Assembly (NCBI GenBank): GCA_024516035.1
Contig: CM044961.1
Span: forward strand, 5,383,022-5,447,021
DNA length: 64,000 nt
Direction: 5' to 3'
DNA from: Bactericera cockerelli
Taxonomy: Eukaryota; Arthropoda; Insecta; Hemiptera; Triozidae
Shown: piece by piece, positions 10,990 to 21,374 of the stretch
Numbering within the stretch: position 1 is the stretch's first letter
How the letters are laid out: each line of letters starts with the position of its first letter
The notes under the pieces: model-generated
What the model saw: only the letters and a program-made list of their open reading frames with translations
What the model was told of the DNA's origin: nothing
Databases searched by the model: none
Translations under genes and position numbers: made by a program

Positions 10990-11170
10990 TGGTCTCGGTA
11001 TCTTAGTGGTCAATGCGTCGCGCGGTCTAGTGATCCAGAGGTCGCGGGTTCGAACCCAACCCGTATATGACAAATTATTTTTATAATATACAAATAAATC
11101 TTGCGCTTTATGCTGAAATAATGGGGGGACTCATTAGTCCTAGTGGGGAAGGATAAATAATAATTATAAT
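10990..11170 (+). mobile_element. S2-type SINE, left half of tail-to-tail pair
   Basis: Head CTCGGTATCTTAGTGGTCAA, box B GGGTTCGAACCC, diverged body, ending GGGGAAGGATAAATAATAAT. It abuts an inverted copy tail to tail. Confidence 0.75.
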
Positions 11171-11352
11171 ATCGCATTATTTACACTTCCCCACTAGCAC
11201 TAATTAGTCCCATTATTCCAGCAGTAAGCCCAAGACGAATTATTGTGTGGTCAAAATCCCAAATGGGAGAATAACTTGTCATGTCCCGGCTGGGTTTCAA
11301 ACCCGCGTCCTATGAATTACCAGGCAGACCCCTTGACCACTCAGCTAAATAA
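11171..11352 (-). mobile_element. S2 SINE, right half of tail-to-tail pair
   Basis: Reverse-strand S2: tail ATCGCATTATTTACACTTCC, body GGATTTTGACC (reverse strand) and head ending CTTGACCACTCAGCT. Both halves share the unusual 'GGGGAAG' instead of the common 'CGGGCAG' near the tail, which suggests a common source. Confidence 0.75.
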
Positions 11353-11758
11353 GTTGATATTATTATTCTGTAATGCTGCCATCTTGTTACCACCACCCTG
11401 TTTGCAATTTCAGAGTGTTATCTTGTGCTAACGAAACTTTTGTCTTCCTTCTTCTCTGTATATTTTTGTATTCTTTTCCAGTGTTCTTGTATACTAACTT
11501 GAAACCTTGTTTCTGTATTTATTTTCACTGTTGCCAGCTTATACATAAGTCTTTTCCCTTTTGTTCTATCCTCCGAAAACCATACGATAGTAATGACTAT
11601 TCTCCGAAAGAAAAATATTTAGAACGACGGAAAAACTTGGAAAAAATCTTGATCATCAAAATGTTTTTAAAATCGAAGTCTCAAATTTGGCGGGTCATAT
11701 TGAGAGTTTTTTCGCCTCAAATCCAATGATATGAACTGTCTTGAAATTTAAATTTTTA
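11353..11758. other. No gene seen
   Basis: The 118-codon open frame 11373-11729 (+) is rich in Phe, Cys and Leu, begins inside SINE-flanking DNA, and has no domain I recognise. Treated as chance. Confidence 0.45.
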
Positions 11759-11925
11759 GGCCCGGAATTATGAAACAGGATTAAATATCCAGGATTTGTT
11801 AATCCAAGCCACTATCACCTAACAGCTGATATAAATGCGCTGTGATTGGTTGCAATTTCCACCAGAGCGCGTGTTAAGTGATAGTGTAGGATTAGTTAAT
11901 CTAATCCTGTTTCATAATTTAGTCC
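11759..11925. mobile_element. Palindromic MITE, Harbinger-like
   Basis: Starts GGCCCGGAATTATGAAACAG, ends TTTCATAATTTAGTCC, flanked by TTA on both sides (11756-11758 and 11926-11928). This is the best target-site duplication in the family here. Internal CACTATCACCTAACAGCTGA pairs with its partner arm. Confidence 0.7.
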
Positions 11926-12154
11926 TTAATGTGGATTGCCTAGTCATCAACAGAACAAACTGATTTAATCGTGAACATGATGGGTCATTAGCCATTCGAT
12001 GGTGTATAAAATTGTTCGCCAAGTCCACGATTAAATGCATCCATTAGCACCTATGCAACCGGGTTTGCTCTCATTTTGTAAATCAAAGAGTTAAGATTGT
12101 GAAACAAAAAGCCAAGTCCAAAAAGGTCGACCTTTGTGGCAAAGCCAACTCCAA

Positions 12155-12312
12155 AAAAGTTGACCTTTGTGGCTCAGGCGTTGCTGACCCAGAGGTTGTA
12201 GGTTCAAATCCCGACCGAAGCGGAAAATTCTAACCGAGTTTTTCCGGAATGGCATGGATGTAAAAGTAAAGTGTCCTGAAGTAATGCGATAGCGCGTTCC
12301 GGTGCACGATTA
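12155..12312 (+). mobile_element. S4 tRNA-derived SINE
   Basis: Box B AGGTTCAAATCCCGACC, then TTTTTCCGGAATGGCATGGA and GAAGTAATGCG. The same unit lies inverted at 15471, 21957 and 29623. An extra partial head (12120-12155) repeats CGACCTTTGTGGC, a local duplication. Confidence 0.7.
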
Positions 12313-12324
12313 CTTTTTTCACTT

Positions 12325-12352
12325 TCCTTATTATAAGGAAAGTATTGTATTC
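12325..12352. repeat. Terminal hairpin of the 9791 element family
   Basis: CTTTCCTTATTATAAGGAAAG is a near-perfect palindrome followed by TATTGTATTCGTC, identical to the start of the fragment at 50868. It is either a solo end or the start of a decayed copy. Confidence 0.5.
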
Positions 12353-13111
12353 GTCTAAAAAAAATATAAATCAAAGTCGAAAATCAAAATAATATCCGCC
12401 TGTTAGGTTTTAAAGCCCTTTATTTTCATATTGTGTATCGTTTGCGATCAATAACTTCTTGTCATTTTTACAAATACACATGAATAAAGTTGTATTTAAT
12501 CTTTTTATTTTACAACAAAAAGGCCCAAATTAATTTCAAATGATGCTTCTAACTTGTATTTTTTTTAACTTGGCCAACATTTATTCTATTACTTCCGATA
12601 AATGTCTAACATTAAAAATCAAAAGTATTGTGTTCGTTTTACTATTTTTTTATTTTTTATTTTGCTCCGATTTTAATTTTTTCATCTCTTTCTGTTGTAA
12701 AAATGACAAGCAAGCCATGTGTGTCCTCTCTTCCATCCTGTATTCTGTGCTACAATCTCATGCATTCTCTCTGTCTTCTCTTACAGTACGGCAAGGCCGA
12801 GTGACTAAGTCAACCTCATAAACCTACCCAGCCTTAATACTAGGTACAACCAATTTATTTTCACCTAATTAAAAAAAAAAATATTTGGTAGAAAATTGCT
12901 TAAAATTTTCTAGAAAATCACCTTTCTTGCTTCGTAATATATTTTCTAATGGTGTAATGCTTACATTTTGGGTTAGTAGTTAGTATGGTGTAAAATTATT
13001 TGCTTTCTAAATAATTGTTGGTGATTTTTTTTTGCACAGTTTTGTAAATATTATTTTAAATTCACTGTTCGCACATTCTACTTGATGCTTTTTAACGCCA
13101 CTCGCAGTTTT
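12353..13111. other. No gene seen; AT-rich
   Basis: Low-complexity AT-rich DNA. The 93-codon frame at 12540-12821 is Phe/Leu-rich and not protein-like. Confidence 0.45.
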
Positions 13112-13216
13112 TTTTTTTTTAAGTTTCCATGTATTTATATTTCACAAGAACATCTTCAACAAACAATGAGGGTTACCCACCTTTAAAAGATAAAAAATCT
13201 TGTGCTGAAGGTGGGA
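13112..13216 (-). mobile_element. Retroposon 3' end (same as 2161-2286)
   Basis: A T run at 13110-13121 (poly(A) on the - strand) followed by AAGTTTCCATGTATTTATAT, and GCTGAAGGTGGG at the far end. Reverse complement of the 2161 copy at high identity. Confidence 0.6.
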
Positions 13217-13373
13217 TAAGTTGCAAAGGACAGTTTATTATTTATTTATTTTTGCTTTTTTAAAGTGGCAGGGTTCTCACATGTGAGCTCTTCCACTCAA
13301 CCACTACAGTAAAAGGAAAGAAAGAATAAGAATAATAAAAAAGACAATAAAAATTTAGTGGTGCTGCTTAAGG

Positions 13374-13552
13374 CACAGAAGGTTGGGTGAAGAGATTGCC
13401 AAAGGCAATAACCCCGCCCTTTAGTTAGGACACATAATTATGATGTATATATTTTTATTTTTCTTCTATTATATTGTATTTTAATTTGTAATTGTGTTGT
13501 ATATAATATGTCCTATCAATAAAGTGTAAATAATTAAAAAAAAAATAAATAA
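13374..13552 (+). mobile_element. Retroposon 3' end (AATAAA family)
   Basis: GGTTGGGTGAAGAGATTGCC, AACCCCGCCCTTTAGTTAGG, an AT-rich stretch, AATATGTCCTATCAATAAAG and an A-rich end. The same unit is at 45583-45770 and inverted at 4916. AATAAA sits ~20 bp before the A-rich tail, as at a processed transcript end. Confidence 0.65.
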
Positions 13553-14689
13553 GGGCGTCTGGCCTAAAATAGTGTTGCAGTACCGCAGCTCCTTAGCATC
13601 AGCCGCGCCTGATAGTAATAATAATAATAATAATTTAAAAAAATTGGTAATAATAATATAAACAATTCCCTGTTGTGGGCTACAATAAGTAGGTAATTAT
13701 ATAAGCTGTTCAGGGCAGGCAGGGATAGGGAGCCGTAATGCAAAACAATTAACGTAATTATTTCACATGTTCTTTCCGCGGACATTGGCGGCCAAATCCG
13801 TTGCATGTGGCCTGATTGTCGGGCTGTGGGTTCTGGTCAAACAAATATACCGGGTGTCGCCACTCCAAGTCAAATATTTTCAGCTCTAAGTAAAACAGAA
13901 TTATGTACCATAGTTAACTTTACGCTATTCCGTAAAATTTCTAAACACCAAAAATCGAAGTAATATTACTTAAAGAAATTTACTATTATTATTTTTTCAT
14001 GTCTTTAGTTGGAACATCTTATCTTTAAAATAAAGTTCTTTCTACTCATTGGATAATAAGAAATGAATAATGACCATAGAGCCCTATAATAATGAACAAT
14101 GACAATTCCCTTGAACATTTTTTTTTTTTTTTTTCCTCACATCGATTACGATTATTTGCATGTCCCTTATTTTCGACATTCCCTGTATCGCAAAGCACCC
14201 CCTGTATTCTATAATCTATGATACCTCCCACCCTCTGCATGTTGCCTTACTTCTTCGACCCCCTGTATTGCATGTGCACTTTATACACATCTCCAAGCAC
14301 ATATAATGTCGTATATTTTATATGCTGTTTATTATATATTTTATATACTGTTTAATATGCTCACTATATGTTATACAGTTTATATACGTTATGATGTACT
14401 GTATGTTGTTACACTGTTTACTGCATGGCACGAAATAAAGTTAGCGTTTCTTGTGCATAATTCAACCTGAGCTGACGGGAGCGGCTATACTTTATTTTTA
14501 GAATTAATTTTACATCAGCCACCGAACAGTTGCTGTCTCGTTTACCTGCCAATGGAAAGGGTTGGGTGGAAGAGATTGACATAGGCAATAAAATAAAATT
14601 AGTACAACTCTGGCACTTATTTTGAAATTATCAGCTGATGGTCCCTACTGGACGCAAATCTTGATACAGCGGGTTCCCTCTATGTTATA

Positions 14690-14890
14690 TGATCTCAGTG
14701 TTCAAACCGTTAGTAGTTATCGAACTCTCACGTCCACCGAGGTGAAGACTTCGTGATGCTGGCATGCCGGCCCAACGCAGGCTGGGTGAGGTTAATGTGT
14801 GTAGCAGGTTTGTGAGTTTCCTACGAATGGAGGGTAACACCCCGTCGTGATATATCCATCCAGTCGAAAGCAACCTTAAACCCAAATTAA
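14690..14890 (+). mobile_element. 5S-SINE body fragment (block A)
   Basis: Body motifs GAGGTGAAGACTTCGTGATG, GCTGGGTGAGGTTAATGTG, TTTGTGAGTTTCCTACG and AATGGAGGGTAACACC. The 5S head is mostly lost. Counterpart at 21375-21570. Confidence 0.65.
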
Positions 14891-14907
14891 AAATAAATAA
14901 ATAAATA

Positions 14908-15045
14908 GTAGCTTGATTGATAAGGCGGCGTACTTGTAAACCAGGAAGTCGGTGGTTCAAGTCCCGGTTTCAGCGTAGATTTAGTGAAGCTAGTTTGAGT
15001 AGTTGTGATATCACGGAAGTGATTAACCCAAATATGATAAATTTA
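14908..15045 (+). mobile_element. S1 SINE present only in block A
   Basis: TAGCTTGATTGATAAGGCGG head, box B GGTTCAAGTCCC, body GTAGTTGTGATATCACGGAA. Block B continues directly from AAATAAATAAATATAAG to the following unique DNA at ~21580 without it, so the insertion is polymorphic between the two versions. Confidence 0.8.
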
Positions 15046-15403
15046 ATAAAAATAAAAAATAAAAAGTGCAGTCGAGTCCAGTCATTAATGTCGAGTCTTA
15101 ACAATTATAATATATCAATGTTTCTTATCTCAGGTAAGACTTCTGCCTGTGTTTCCTATCCGTTGCCTTGGTTTGTGATTGATTGCACAAAAAAAGAAAT
15201 CTGTTTGTTTGACTTCTCTATATAACCCCCACTCTGTGTTTTGACTCTTCTACATAACACCTTTTCTGTGTAAACAAAATACTCACACCTCAGAACACGA
15301 TTTCAAGATCTTTGTTTTTCACTGAACTCAGTACTGCCCATTGCAAGACTTACCCTTGCCAATTTAACTAAAAAATAATGGCTGTCCTTTACCGGTAACC
15401 TCG

Positions 15404-15435
15404 CTCAAAAAAAAAAAAAAAAAAAAAAAAAAAAA
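15404..15435. repeat. Poly-A run
   Basis: About 32 A's; only about 12 at the same place in block B (near 21904). It adjoins the S4 SINE. Confidence 0.8.
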
Positions 15436-15470
15436 CAGTTGTACCCTACCCAATACTTAAAAAAACGTAA

Positions 15471-15640
15471 AAAAGGTGCCCCGGAACCGCTTTCGCATTA
15501 CTTCAGGGCACTTTATCTTTACACCTATGCCATTTCGGAGACGGACAAACTCGGTCGGAGTTTTCTGCTTCGACCGGGATTCGAACCCACAACCTCCGCG
15601 TCAGTAAACAATGCTCTTAAGCACTGATCCACGGAGGTGG
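15471..15640 (-). mobile_element. S4 SINE (block A)
   Basis: GTGCCCCGGAACCGCTTTCG, TTACTTCAGGGCACTTTA, and box B on the reverse strand (GGGATTCGAACCC). Counterpart at 21957-22122. Confidence 0.75.
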
Positions 15641-15923
15641 GCCACCCAATTGTACCCATGTCTAAGTATCCAGACAACCTTTCAGGAGCCAAATCCCAAT
15701 TCGAATCAATAAAATTAAACACTAAAACTGTGCCATAAAATGTGCCAAAACCAACCAATCTCAACCAAGAGGTTGAACGACGTCGACCCTGCTTAAGCGG
15801 GATAGGACAGAGTAGAAGAAGACTTACGCCCCCCCTCATCTTACTCACGAAAAAGACTGACCCGACACTATAGAATGAATTAATACAATGTATATACAAT
15901 TATATACAATTATACATATACAT

Positions 15924-15967
15924 ACAGGGTGTCTTTCTGGTTCGCTTATAATGAAACACCCTGTATA
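15924..15967. repeat. Mini-hairpin ACAGGGTGT...ACACCCTGT
   Basis: TACAGGGTGTC and ACACCCTGTA are inverted repeats separated by ~22 bp. In block B the same site reads AGAGTGTCTCG...ACACTCCGTA. It resembles a minimal foldback and lies next to the large foldback below, whose ends share CAGGGTG. Confidence 0.55.
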
Positions 15968-16836
15968 TACAGGGTGGGGCAAAAGTCTGGAAACCCCTGA
16001 ATAACTTTCGAATGGCTTCTTCGGTAAAATTAAAATTTTGTAAGGTAAACCGGGCTAATAAGACCTTCTTTTAAAGTAGGGTCGATTTTTGTTACCGGCC
16101 CCCATGTCGGGGCCAGGGGGGCCAACTTCATTTTTTTAAATACGAAGCCCCACCTTGCGATACATTTTTGGAAAGGTCTTCAAATAAGAAATACATTAGT
16201 GCAAATTTTATTTTTTTTAAATTAACTGTTTGCAAATGGCGTCCAACTTTGTGTATGCAGTAAAGTCTGGAAACCCCTGAATATCTTTCGAAAAGGCTTT
16301 CTCAGTAAATTTAAAATTGTGTACGGTAACCCTTGGTAATTAGACCTTCTTTTAGAGTGGGGTCGATTTTTGTTTACCGGTCCCATGTCGGGGCCAGGGA
16401 GGCCAACTTCATTTTTTTTTAAATACGAAACCCCACCTTGCGATACATTTTTGGAAAGGTCTAATTACCCCGACTTACCGTGCATAATTTTAAATTTACT
16501 GAGAAAGCCCTTTCAAAAGATATTCAGGGGTTTCCAAACTTTACTGCATACACAATGTTGGACGCCATTTGCAAACAGCTAATATTTAAAAAATAAAATT
16601 TGCACCAATGTATTTCTTATTTAAAGACCTTTCCAAAAATGTATCGCAAGGTGGGGGTTCGTATTTAAAAAAATGAAGTTGGCCCCCCTGGCCCCGACAT
16701 GAGGGCCGGTAACAAAAATCGACCCGACTCTAAAAGAAGGTCTTATTAGCCCGGTTTACCTTACAAATTTTTAATTTTACCGAAGGAGCCATTCGAAAGT
16801 TATTCAGGGGTTTCCAGACTTTTGCCCCACCCTGTA
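15968..16836. mobile_element. Nested palindromic element, block A only
   Basis: The ends TACAGGGTGGGGCAAAAGTC and GACTTTTGCCCCACCCTGTA are perfect inverted repeats, and pairing continues for ~280 bp on each side. The core (16254-16550) is itself a palindrome starting TAAAGTCTGGAAACCCCTGA, a diverged second copy of the outer arm. The element therefore holds four copies of one arm: two outer, two inner. No protein is encoded. The TA at each outer edge could be a Tc1/mariner-like target duplication. Absent from the matching point in block B (~22425). Confidence 0.75.
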
Positions 16837-16915
16837 TATTCTAGAACGGCAACACCGCGATATAGACGGAAATTGAACGAAGACTCCCATTTTGTGGTCC
16901 ACATAAAAATATTTT

Positions 16916-17092
16916 CTGTCTCGGTAGCTTAGTGGTCAAGGTGTCGGTCTGGCAAGAGGTCACTGGTTCGAAACCCAGCCGGGATATGATTAGTATTCCT
17001 TCCATTTGGTATTTTGGACCACATAAAAATATGTCTTGGGATTACTGCTGGAATAATGGGACTTAGTCCAAGTCGGGCAGTTTAAAATACAC
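16916..17092 (+). mobile_element. S2-type SINE (block A)
   Basis: CTCGGTAGCTTAGTGGTCAA head, GGTTCGAAACCCAGCCGGGA box B region, AATATGTCTTGGGATTACTG body. Counterpart at 22517-22695. Confidence 0.75.
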
Positions 17093-17477
17093 CAAGTCAG
17101 ACGGGTAAAAATCTTGTGGTCCTAAAGTGTTCAATTTGAACTGATCAACGTATCCCGTTGAAGATATTATACATTGAAGAGTAAATTAGATGATGAGAAT
17201 GTTCTGTTCTTATAATTTTTGTAAAATAAAAATATATTACACTATAATATGCAATTGAACTTCAGTCTAAAAAAAAAAAATCAACATATCCCTATTTTCC
17301 TATGACAACATTGTTCCTGACCATTTTCACATTCTTATAGCCCCTTGGCACTTTTTTAACCCTTTAAAAGTCAGCGTTCCTTATATAATACTCTTTATTC
17401 TGGAGTCACTGATTTGATCTTCTTTCAGTTCGCAGGCGCGATTGCTCGTAGCTTGTTAGAGCTCTGCCTTGATGGTT

Positions 17478-17668
17478 TGGTAGGTATTCTACCTTACTGT
17501 ACATTGTATCAAATGATTTCGTGAAATATTTCAATTTACTGTTTGTATCAAATGATTTCGTGAAATATTTCAGTTTACTGTTTGTATCAAATGATTTCGT
17601 GAAATATTTCAATTTATTGTACATTGTATTAAATGATTTCGTCAGGTATTTTACCTTACTGTACATTT
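17478..17668. repeat. 39-bp minisatellite (block A)
   Basis: Four copies of a unit containing GTATCAAATGATTTCGTGAA. Two are linked by TTTACTG and two by TTGTACATT, giving steps of 39 and ~45 bp. On the - strand the open frame reads a 13-residue repeat (SKLKYFTKSFDTN), an effect of the 39-bp period rather than evidence of a gene. Counterpart at 22976-23150. Confidence 0.75.
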
Positions 17669-18130
17669 TGCTGTAGATATTTTCACGGCGCGTGTCACAT
17701 ACAAGAGCAAGTATTGTATTCATAATTGGCAGTGCATTTTTAATATTCTGCAGTACATTGTTCGATTTTACATAATTATGTCATTGTATATCACACATAA
17801 TTATGTCATTGTATATCACACATAATATTCTATTTATATGATTTATTAAATTGTTATAGGTACATGCTTAATTGCTTATACATAGGTATTATAAATTCTA
17901 ATTAATTTCTAGTTGATTATAATATAAATTAGGTAATAATAAATTTTAAAGCAAGGAATTTTAAACAAACGACTTTTTTATTTCTTTTTAAATATAGCCC
18001 AAGAACTTAATTTTCAAATGTTATACTTTTTTTCTACTAAATGGTAATTTCAAATCGTGTCATTCAGCAAATTTCTAACAAAATATGAACGACTCAAAAT
18101 CACCATGGAATGATCATACTCACAAATTTA

Positions 18131-18390
18131 ATCCTCACACATCAAGCAAGCTTGTACTCCTCACATATCAAACATCAAGCAAGCTTGTACTCCTCACACA
18201 TCAAACATCAAGCAAGCTTGTACTCATCACACATCAAACATGAAGCAAGCTTGTACTCATCACACATCATACATCAACCAAGCTTGTACTCATCACACAT
18301 CAAACATGAAGCAAGCTTGTACTCATCACACATCAAGCAAGCTCTTTCTCATCACACATCAAACATCAAGCAAGCTTGTACTCCCAAGGT
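18131..18390. repeat. 33-bp minisatellite, 8 units (block A)
   Basis: The unit contains ATCAAGCAAGCTTGTACTC followed by ATCACACATCAAAC. The period is a multiple of three, so all frames stay open and translate as an 11-residue repeat (SHIKHQASLYS); this does not imply a protein. Variants include ATGAAGC and ATCAACC. Block B has 22 units at the same place. Confidence 0.85.
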
Positions 18391-18416
18391 TTTAATGCTT
18401 TTTTAAAGAAAAGGTC

Positions 18417-18530
18417 TAACGATAGTTGATCGCAAATAGAAATATTTGGTTCAGCACGAGCCAACTTTTCTACTCAAGTTGGCTGGAGACCCTCACTCCA
18501 CCCAGCTGTAGCCAAGCTGGTTACAAAAAT
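18417..18530 (+). repeat. Short dispersed repeat (GAGCCAACTTTT family)
   Basis: GGTTCAGCACGAGCCAACTT, GTTGGCTGGAGACCCTCACT and GTAGCCAAGCTGGTTACAAA. Other copies: 24357 (block B), 33973 (inverted) and 43185. About 115-140 bp with an A/CAA-rich end; a SINE-like unit without a recognisable tRNA head. Confidence 0.65.
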
Positions 18531-18763
18531 TCTAGTATTTTCTTTTAATCCTCAGAATACCTATATTATTTTCTTTCTAGATCTTTGGTTGTTGTTTAAA
18601 ATCTAATTTGTATTGCCTACTAGTGCTTTGTTTTACTAATTTTACAGGTGGTGTCGGACTCACTACTGTCGCTTTTAATTTAATACTCAATTCTGTCAGC
18701 TTTCTATAGATCTTGTATATTTGCTTTGATTGTATTCTATTCTCTTATTTTATTTTCAACTTT

Positions 18764-19159
18764 GGTCCGGATTATGAAACAGGATTAGATTGATTAATCC
18801 TACACTTACCTACGTCGATGGCGCATTGAATGCACCGGTTCTCGTAGGATCGCCAGAGTTAAGCAACGTCCAGCGATGTGAAGACTTTGTGATGGTGGCA
18901 TTCCGGCCCAACCCAGGCTGGGTGAGGTTACTGTGGGTAGCAGGTTTATGAGTTTCCTGCGAATGGAGGGTAACACCCCCGTCGTGATATGACCATGCAG
19001 TTGAAAGCCCAAATTAAATTTAAAAAAATCCTACTTTATCCCTCAACACGCCTTTGGTGGGAATCTAAACCAATCACAACACATTTATATCAGCTATTAA
19101 GTGATATTAGCTTGGATTAACAAATCTGACATATTTAATCCTGCTTCATAGTACGGCCC
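18764..19159. mobile_element. Harbinger-like MITE split by a 5S-SINE (block A)
   Basis: Left end GGTCCGGATTATGAAACAGG, right end CCTGCTTCATAGTACGGCCC; internal CAATCACAACACATTTATAT. The MITE halves (18764-18803 and 19028-19159) flank the 5S-SINE at 18804-19020. The SINE inserted after the MITE. The same arrangement in block B (24703-25104) shows it predates the split of the two versions. Confidence 0.7.
18804..19020 (+). mobile_element. 5S-rRNA-derived SINE (block A)
   Basis: Head ACGTCGATGGCGCATTGAAT, GCACCGGTTCTCG and AGAGTTAAGCAACGTCCAGC aligns with the start of eukaryotic 5S rRNA, including the internal promoter region. The body is GCCCAACCCAGGCTGGGTGA, TTTCCTGCGAATGGAGGGTA and CCCCCGTCGTGATATGACCA. 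More diverged than the copies at 53053 and 53855. Confidence 0.75.
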
Positions 19160-19255
19160 TAAAGCTTTCACTTCTTTTCTAGATCTAGGTGGTGTCTGTT
19201 CTTCTTCTTTTGTCTAACTACCTTTTTTTTCATACTGCTTCAGCTTAACCTCTAA

Positions 19256-19670
19256 GAGCCAAATTATGAAACAGGATTAAATATTTAGGATAATAATAAT
19301 ATCGCCTTATTTATAATGCCCGATTAAGACGACAAAAGTCCTATTATTCCAGCAGTAAGCCCAAGAGTCCCAAGACATATTATTATGTTGTAAAAATCCC
19401 AAATGGGAGGATAACTTGTTATGTCCCGGTTGGGTTACGAACCCACGACCTCTGGAATCTCTGGATTCACAGAGTGCCGCTTTTACCACTGAGCTACCGG
19501 GACAGACTATTTGTTAGGATTTGTTAATCCAAGCCACTATCACTCAACAGCTGATATAAATGCGCTGTGATTGGTTGAAATTCCCACTAGAGGTCGTGTT
19601 AAGGGCAAAATAGAATTAGATTAATCCTGTTTTGGATTATATTAACTTAATCCTGTTTCATAAGTCTGAT
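19256..19670. mobile_element. Harbinger-like MITE split by an S2 SINE (block A)
   Basis: Starts GAGCCAAATTATGAAACAGG; the second part resumes at TTAGGATTTGTTAATCC (19514) and runs through GATATAAATGCGCTGTGATT to CCTGTTTCATAAG. TTAGGAT on both sides of the SINE looks like its target duplication. Block B has the MITE at 25202-25474 without this SINE. Confidence 0.7.
19292..19505 (-). mobile_element. S2 SINE present only in block A
   Basis: Full S2 copy: AATAATAATATCGCC tail, GCCCAAGAGTCCCAAGACAT (small internal duplication), GACCTCTGG and CACTGAGCTACCGGGACAG head. Near-identical in structure to 5225-5438, so recent. Confidence 0.85.
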
Positions 19671-20248
19671 CTATTTCTGCTTTATGTTCTACTTTATTAT
19701 TTCTTGCTTTTTTCCTATTTCTTGCCTTTCATACTTTGATGTGACATTTTTTGTGTTACTGAATTAGTCCATCATTTATACATAAGTGTGCATTATGTAC
19801 ATACATTTTTACGTAATATAGACTTGTAGATATTGTTATGTACATACATCTGTACACTGTATTTTGTATAAACATTGTATTATTAAGTAAGATGTTATTT
19901 ATTTATTTTTTCCATTATTCATAGATGTTTTACATAGTGTAGATATTCTTTGTACTATAAATAAAATAGCTATTGCACATTATGTTATGAAGTGTAATAA
20001 TTTATTTAATTTGGAAGAAAAATCAAAATTCTTCAACATCTCAGGTATTCGAAACAGGGGATTGTCCAGCGAATGGAGGGTAAAACCCCCGCCTGGTATG
20101 ATCGAAGGGCAAAACCCCCGCCTGGTATGATCGGTACTTTTAGATAAAAAAATATGATGTAGAAATTATTGGTGAAAATATAATGTAAAAAAATAATTGA
20201 AAGTGAATGTGCATAGATTCATTTTTAATTACTCAGTGATTTTTATTC
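19671..20248. other. No gene seen; AT-rich (block A)
   Basis: Contains CTATAAATAAAATAGC near 19956 and, at 20070-20140, two copies of a short phrase (AAAACCCCCGCCTGGTATGA) that resemble the SINE-body motif AATGGAGGGTAAAACC. Matches 25475-26069. Confidence 0.5.
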
Positions 20249-20348
20249 NNNNNNNNNNNNNNNNNNNNNNNNNNNNNNNNNNNNNNNNNNNNNNNNNNNN
20301 NNNNNNNNNNNNNNNNNNNNNNNNNNNNNNNNNNNNNNNNNNNNNNNN
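20249..20348. other. Assembly gap (100 N)
   Basis: Exactly 100 undetermined bases, the usual placeholder for a scaffold gap of unknown size. The open frames crossing it are meaningless. Confidence 0.99.
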
Positions 20349-20494
20349 CGGGGAAGGGAGCCGTAATGCAAAACAATTAACGTAATTATTTCACATGTTC
20401 TTTCCGCGGACATTGGCGGCCAAATCCGTTGCATGTGGCCTGATTGTCGGGCTGTGGGTTCTGGTCAAACAAATATACCGGGTGTCCAAATATT

Positions 20495-20585
20495 TTCAGG
20501 TCTAAGTGAAACAGAATTATGAAACAAGATTAGATTAATCTAATTGGACGCTATTCCTTGACACGCCCTCTTCAAAACAAGTGGC
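20495..20585. repeat. Harbinger-like MITE remnant (block B)
   Basis: ACAGAATTATGAAACAAGAT, then TTAATCTAATTGGACGCTAT and CACGCCCTCTTC, the left half of the MITE family. Block A keeps only ACAGAATTATG at 13898, so the remnant decayed or was partly deleted there. Confidence 0.5.
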
Positions 20586-21374
20586 CGAAAATAACTGGGG
20601 CATTATTACTTCCGATAAATTTCTAATACTATTTTTTCATATCTTAGTTTGGAACATCTTATCTTTAAAATAAAGTTTTTTCTACTCATTGGATGATAAG
20701 AAATGAATAATGAACATAGAGTCCTATAATAATGAACAATGACACTTCCCTTGATTTTTTTTTTTTTTGCATTTTTTTTCAAGTTCCTCACATCGATTGC
20801 GATTATTTGCATGTCCCCTTATTTTCGACATACCCTATATCGCAAAGCACCCCCTGTATTCTATGATAACTCCCACCCTCTGCATGTTCCCTTACTTCTT
20901 CGACCCCCTGTATTGCATGTGCACTTTATACTACATCTCCAAGCACATATACTGTCGTATATTTTATATGCTGTTTATTATATATTTTATATACTGTTTA
21001 ATATGCTCACTATATTTATACAGTTTATAATACGTTATGCATGTATGTTTTATACAGTTTATATACGTTATGCATGTATGTTGTTACACTGTTTACTGCA
21101 TGGCACGAAATAAAGTTAGCGTTTCTTGTGCATAATTCAACCTGAGCTGACGGCAGCGGGTATACTTTATTTTTAGAATTAATTTTACATCAGCCACCGA
21201 ACAGTTGCTGTCTCGTTTACCTGCCAATGGAAAGGGTTGGGTGGAAAGATTGCCATAGGCAATAAAATAAAATTACTACAACTCTGGCACTTATTTTGAA
21301 ATCATCAGCTGATGGTCCCTACTGGACGCAAATCTTGATACATCGGGTTCCCTCTATGTTATAATTGTTATATG

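Larger units (their letters stand above)
13727..20248. repeat. Block A: left-contig end, redundant with block B
   Basis: From about 13727 (GGGAGCCGTAATGCAAAAC) to the last base before the gap this matches 20355-26069 in order and orientation. It contains the same SINEs, MITEs and minisatellites, with small differences plus at least three A-only insertions (S1 SINE at 14908, foldback at 15968, S2 SINE at 19292). Block A ends exactly at the contig end, so the two blocks are best read as two haplotypes of one locus. Confidence 0.85.

Noticed and set aside
14046..15225. Several 60-100-codon frames in block A
   Set aside because: They fall on SINE bodies and AT-rich DNA, and the counterparts in block B are broken or absent.
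20197..20434. Frames of 62-63 codons across the gap
   Set aside because: They run through 100 N and have no meaning.
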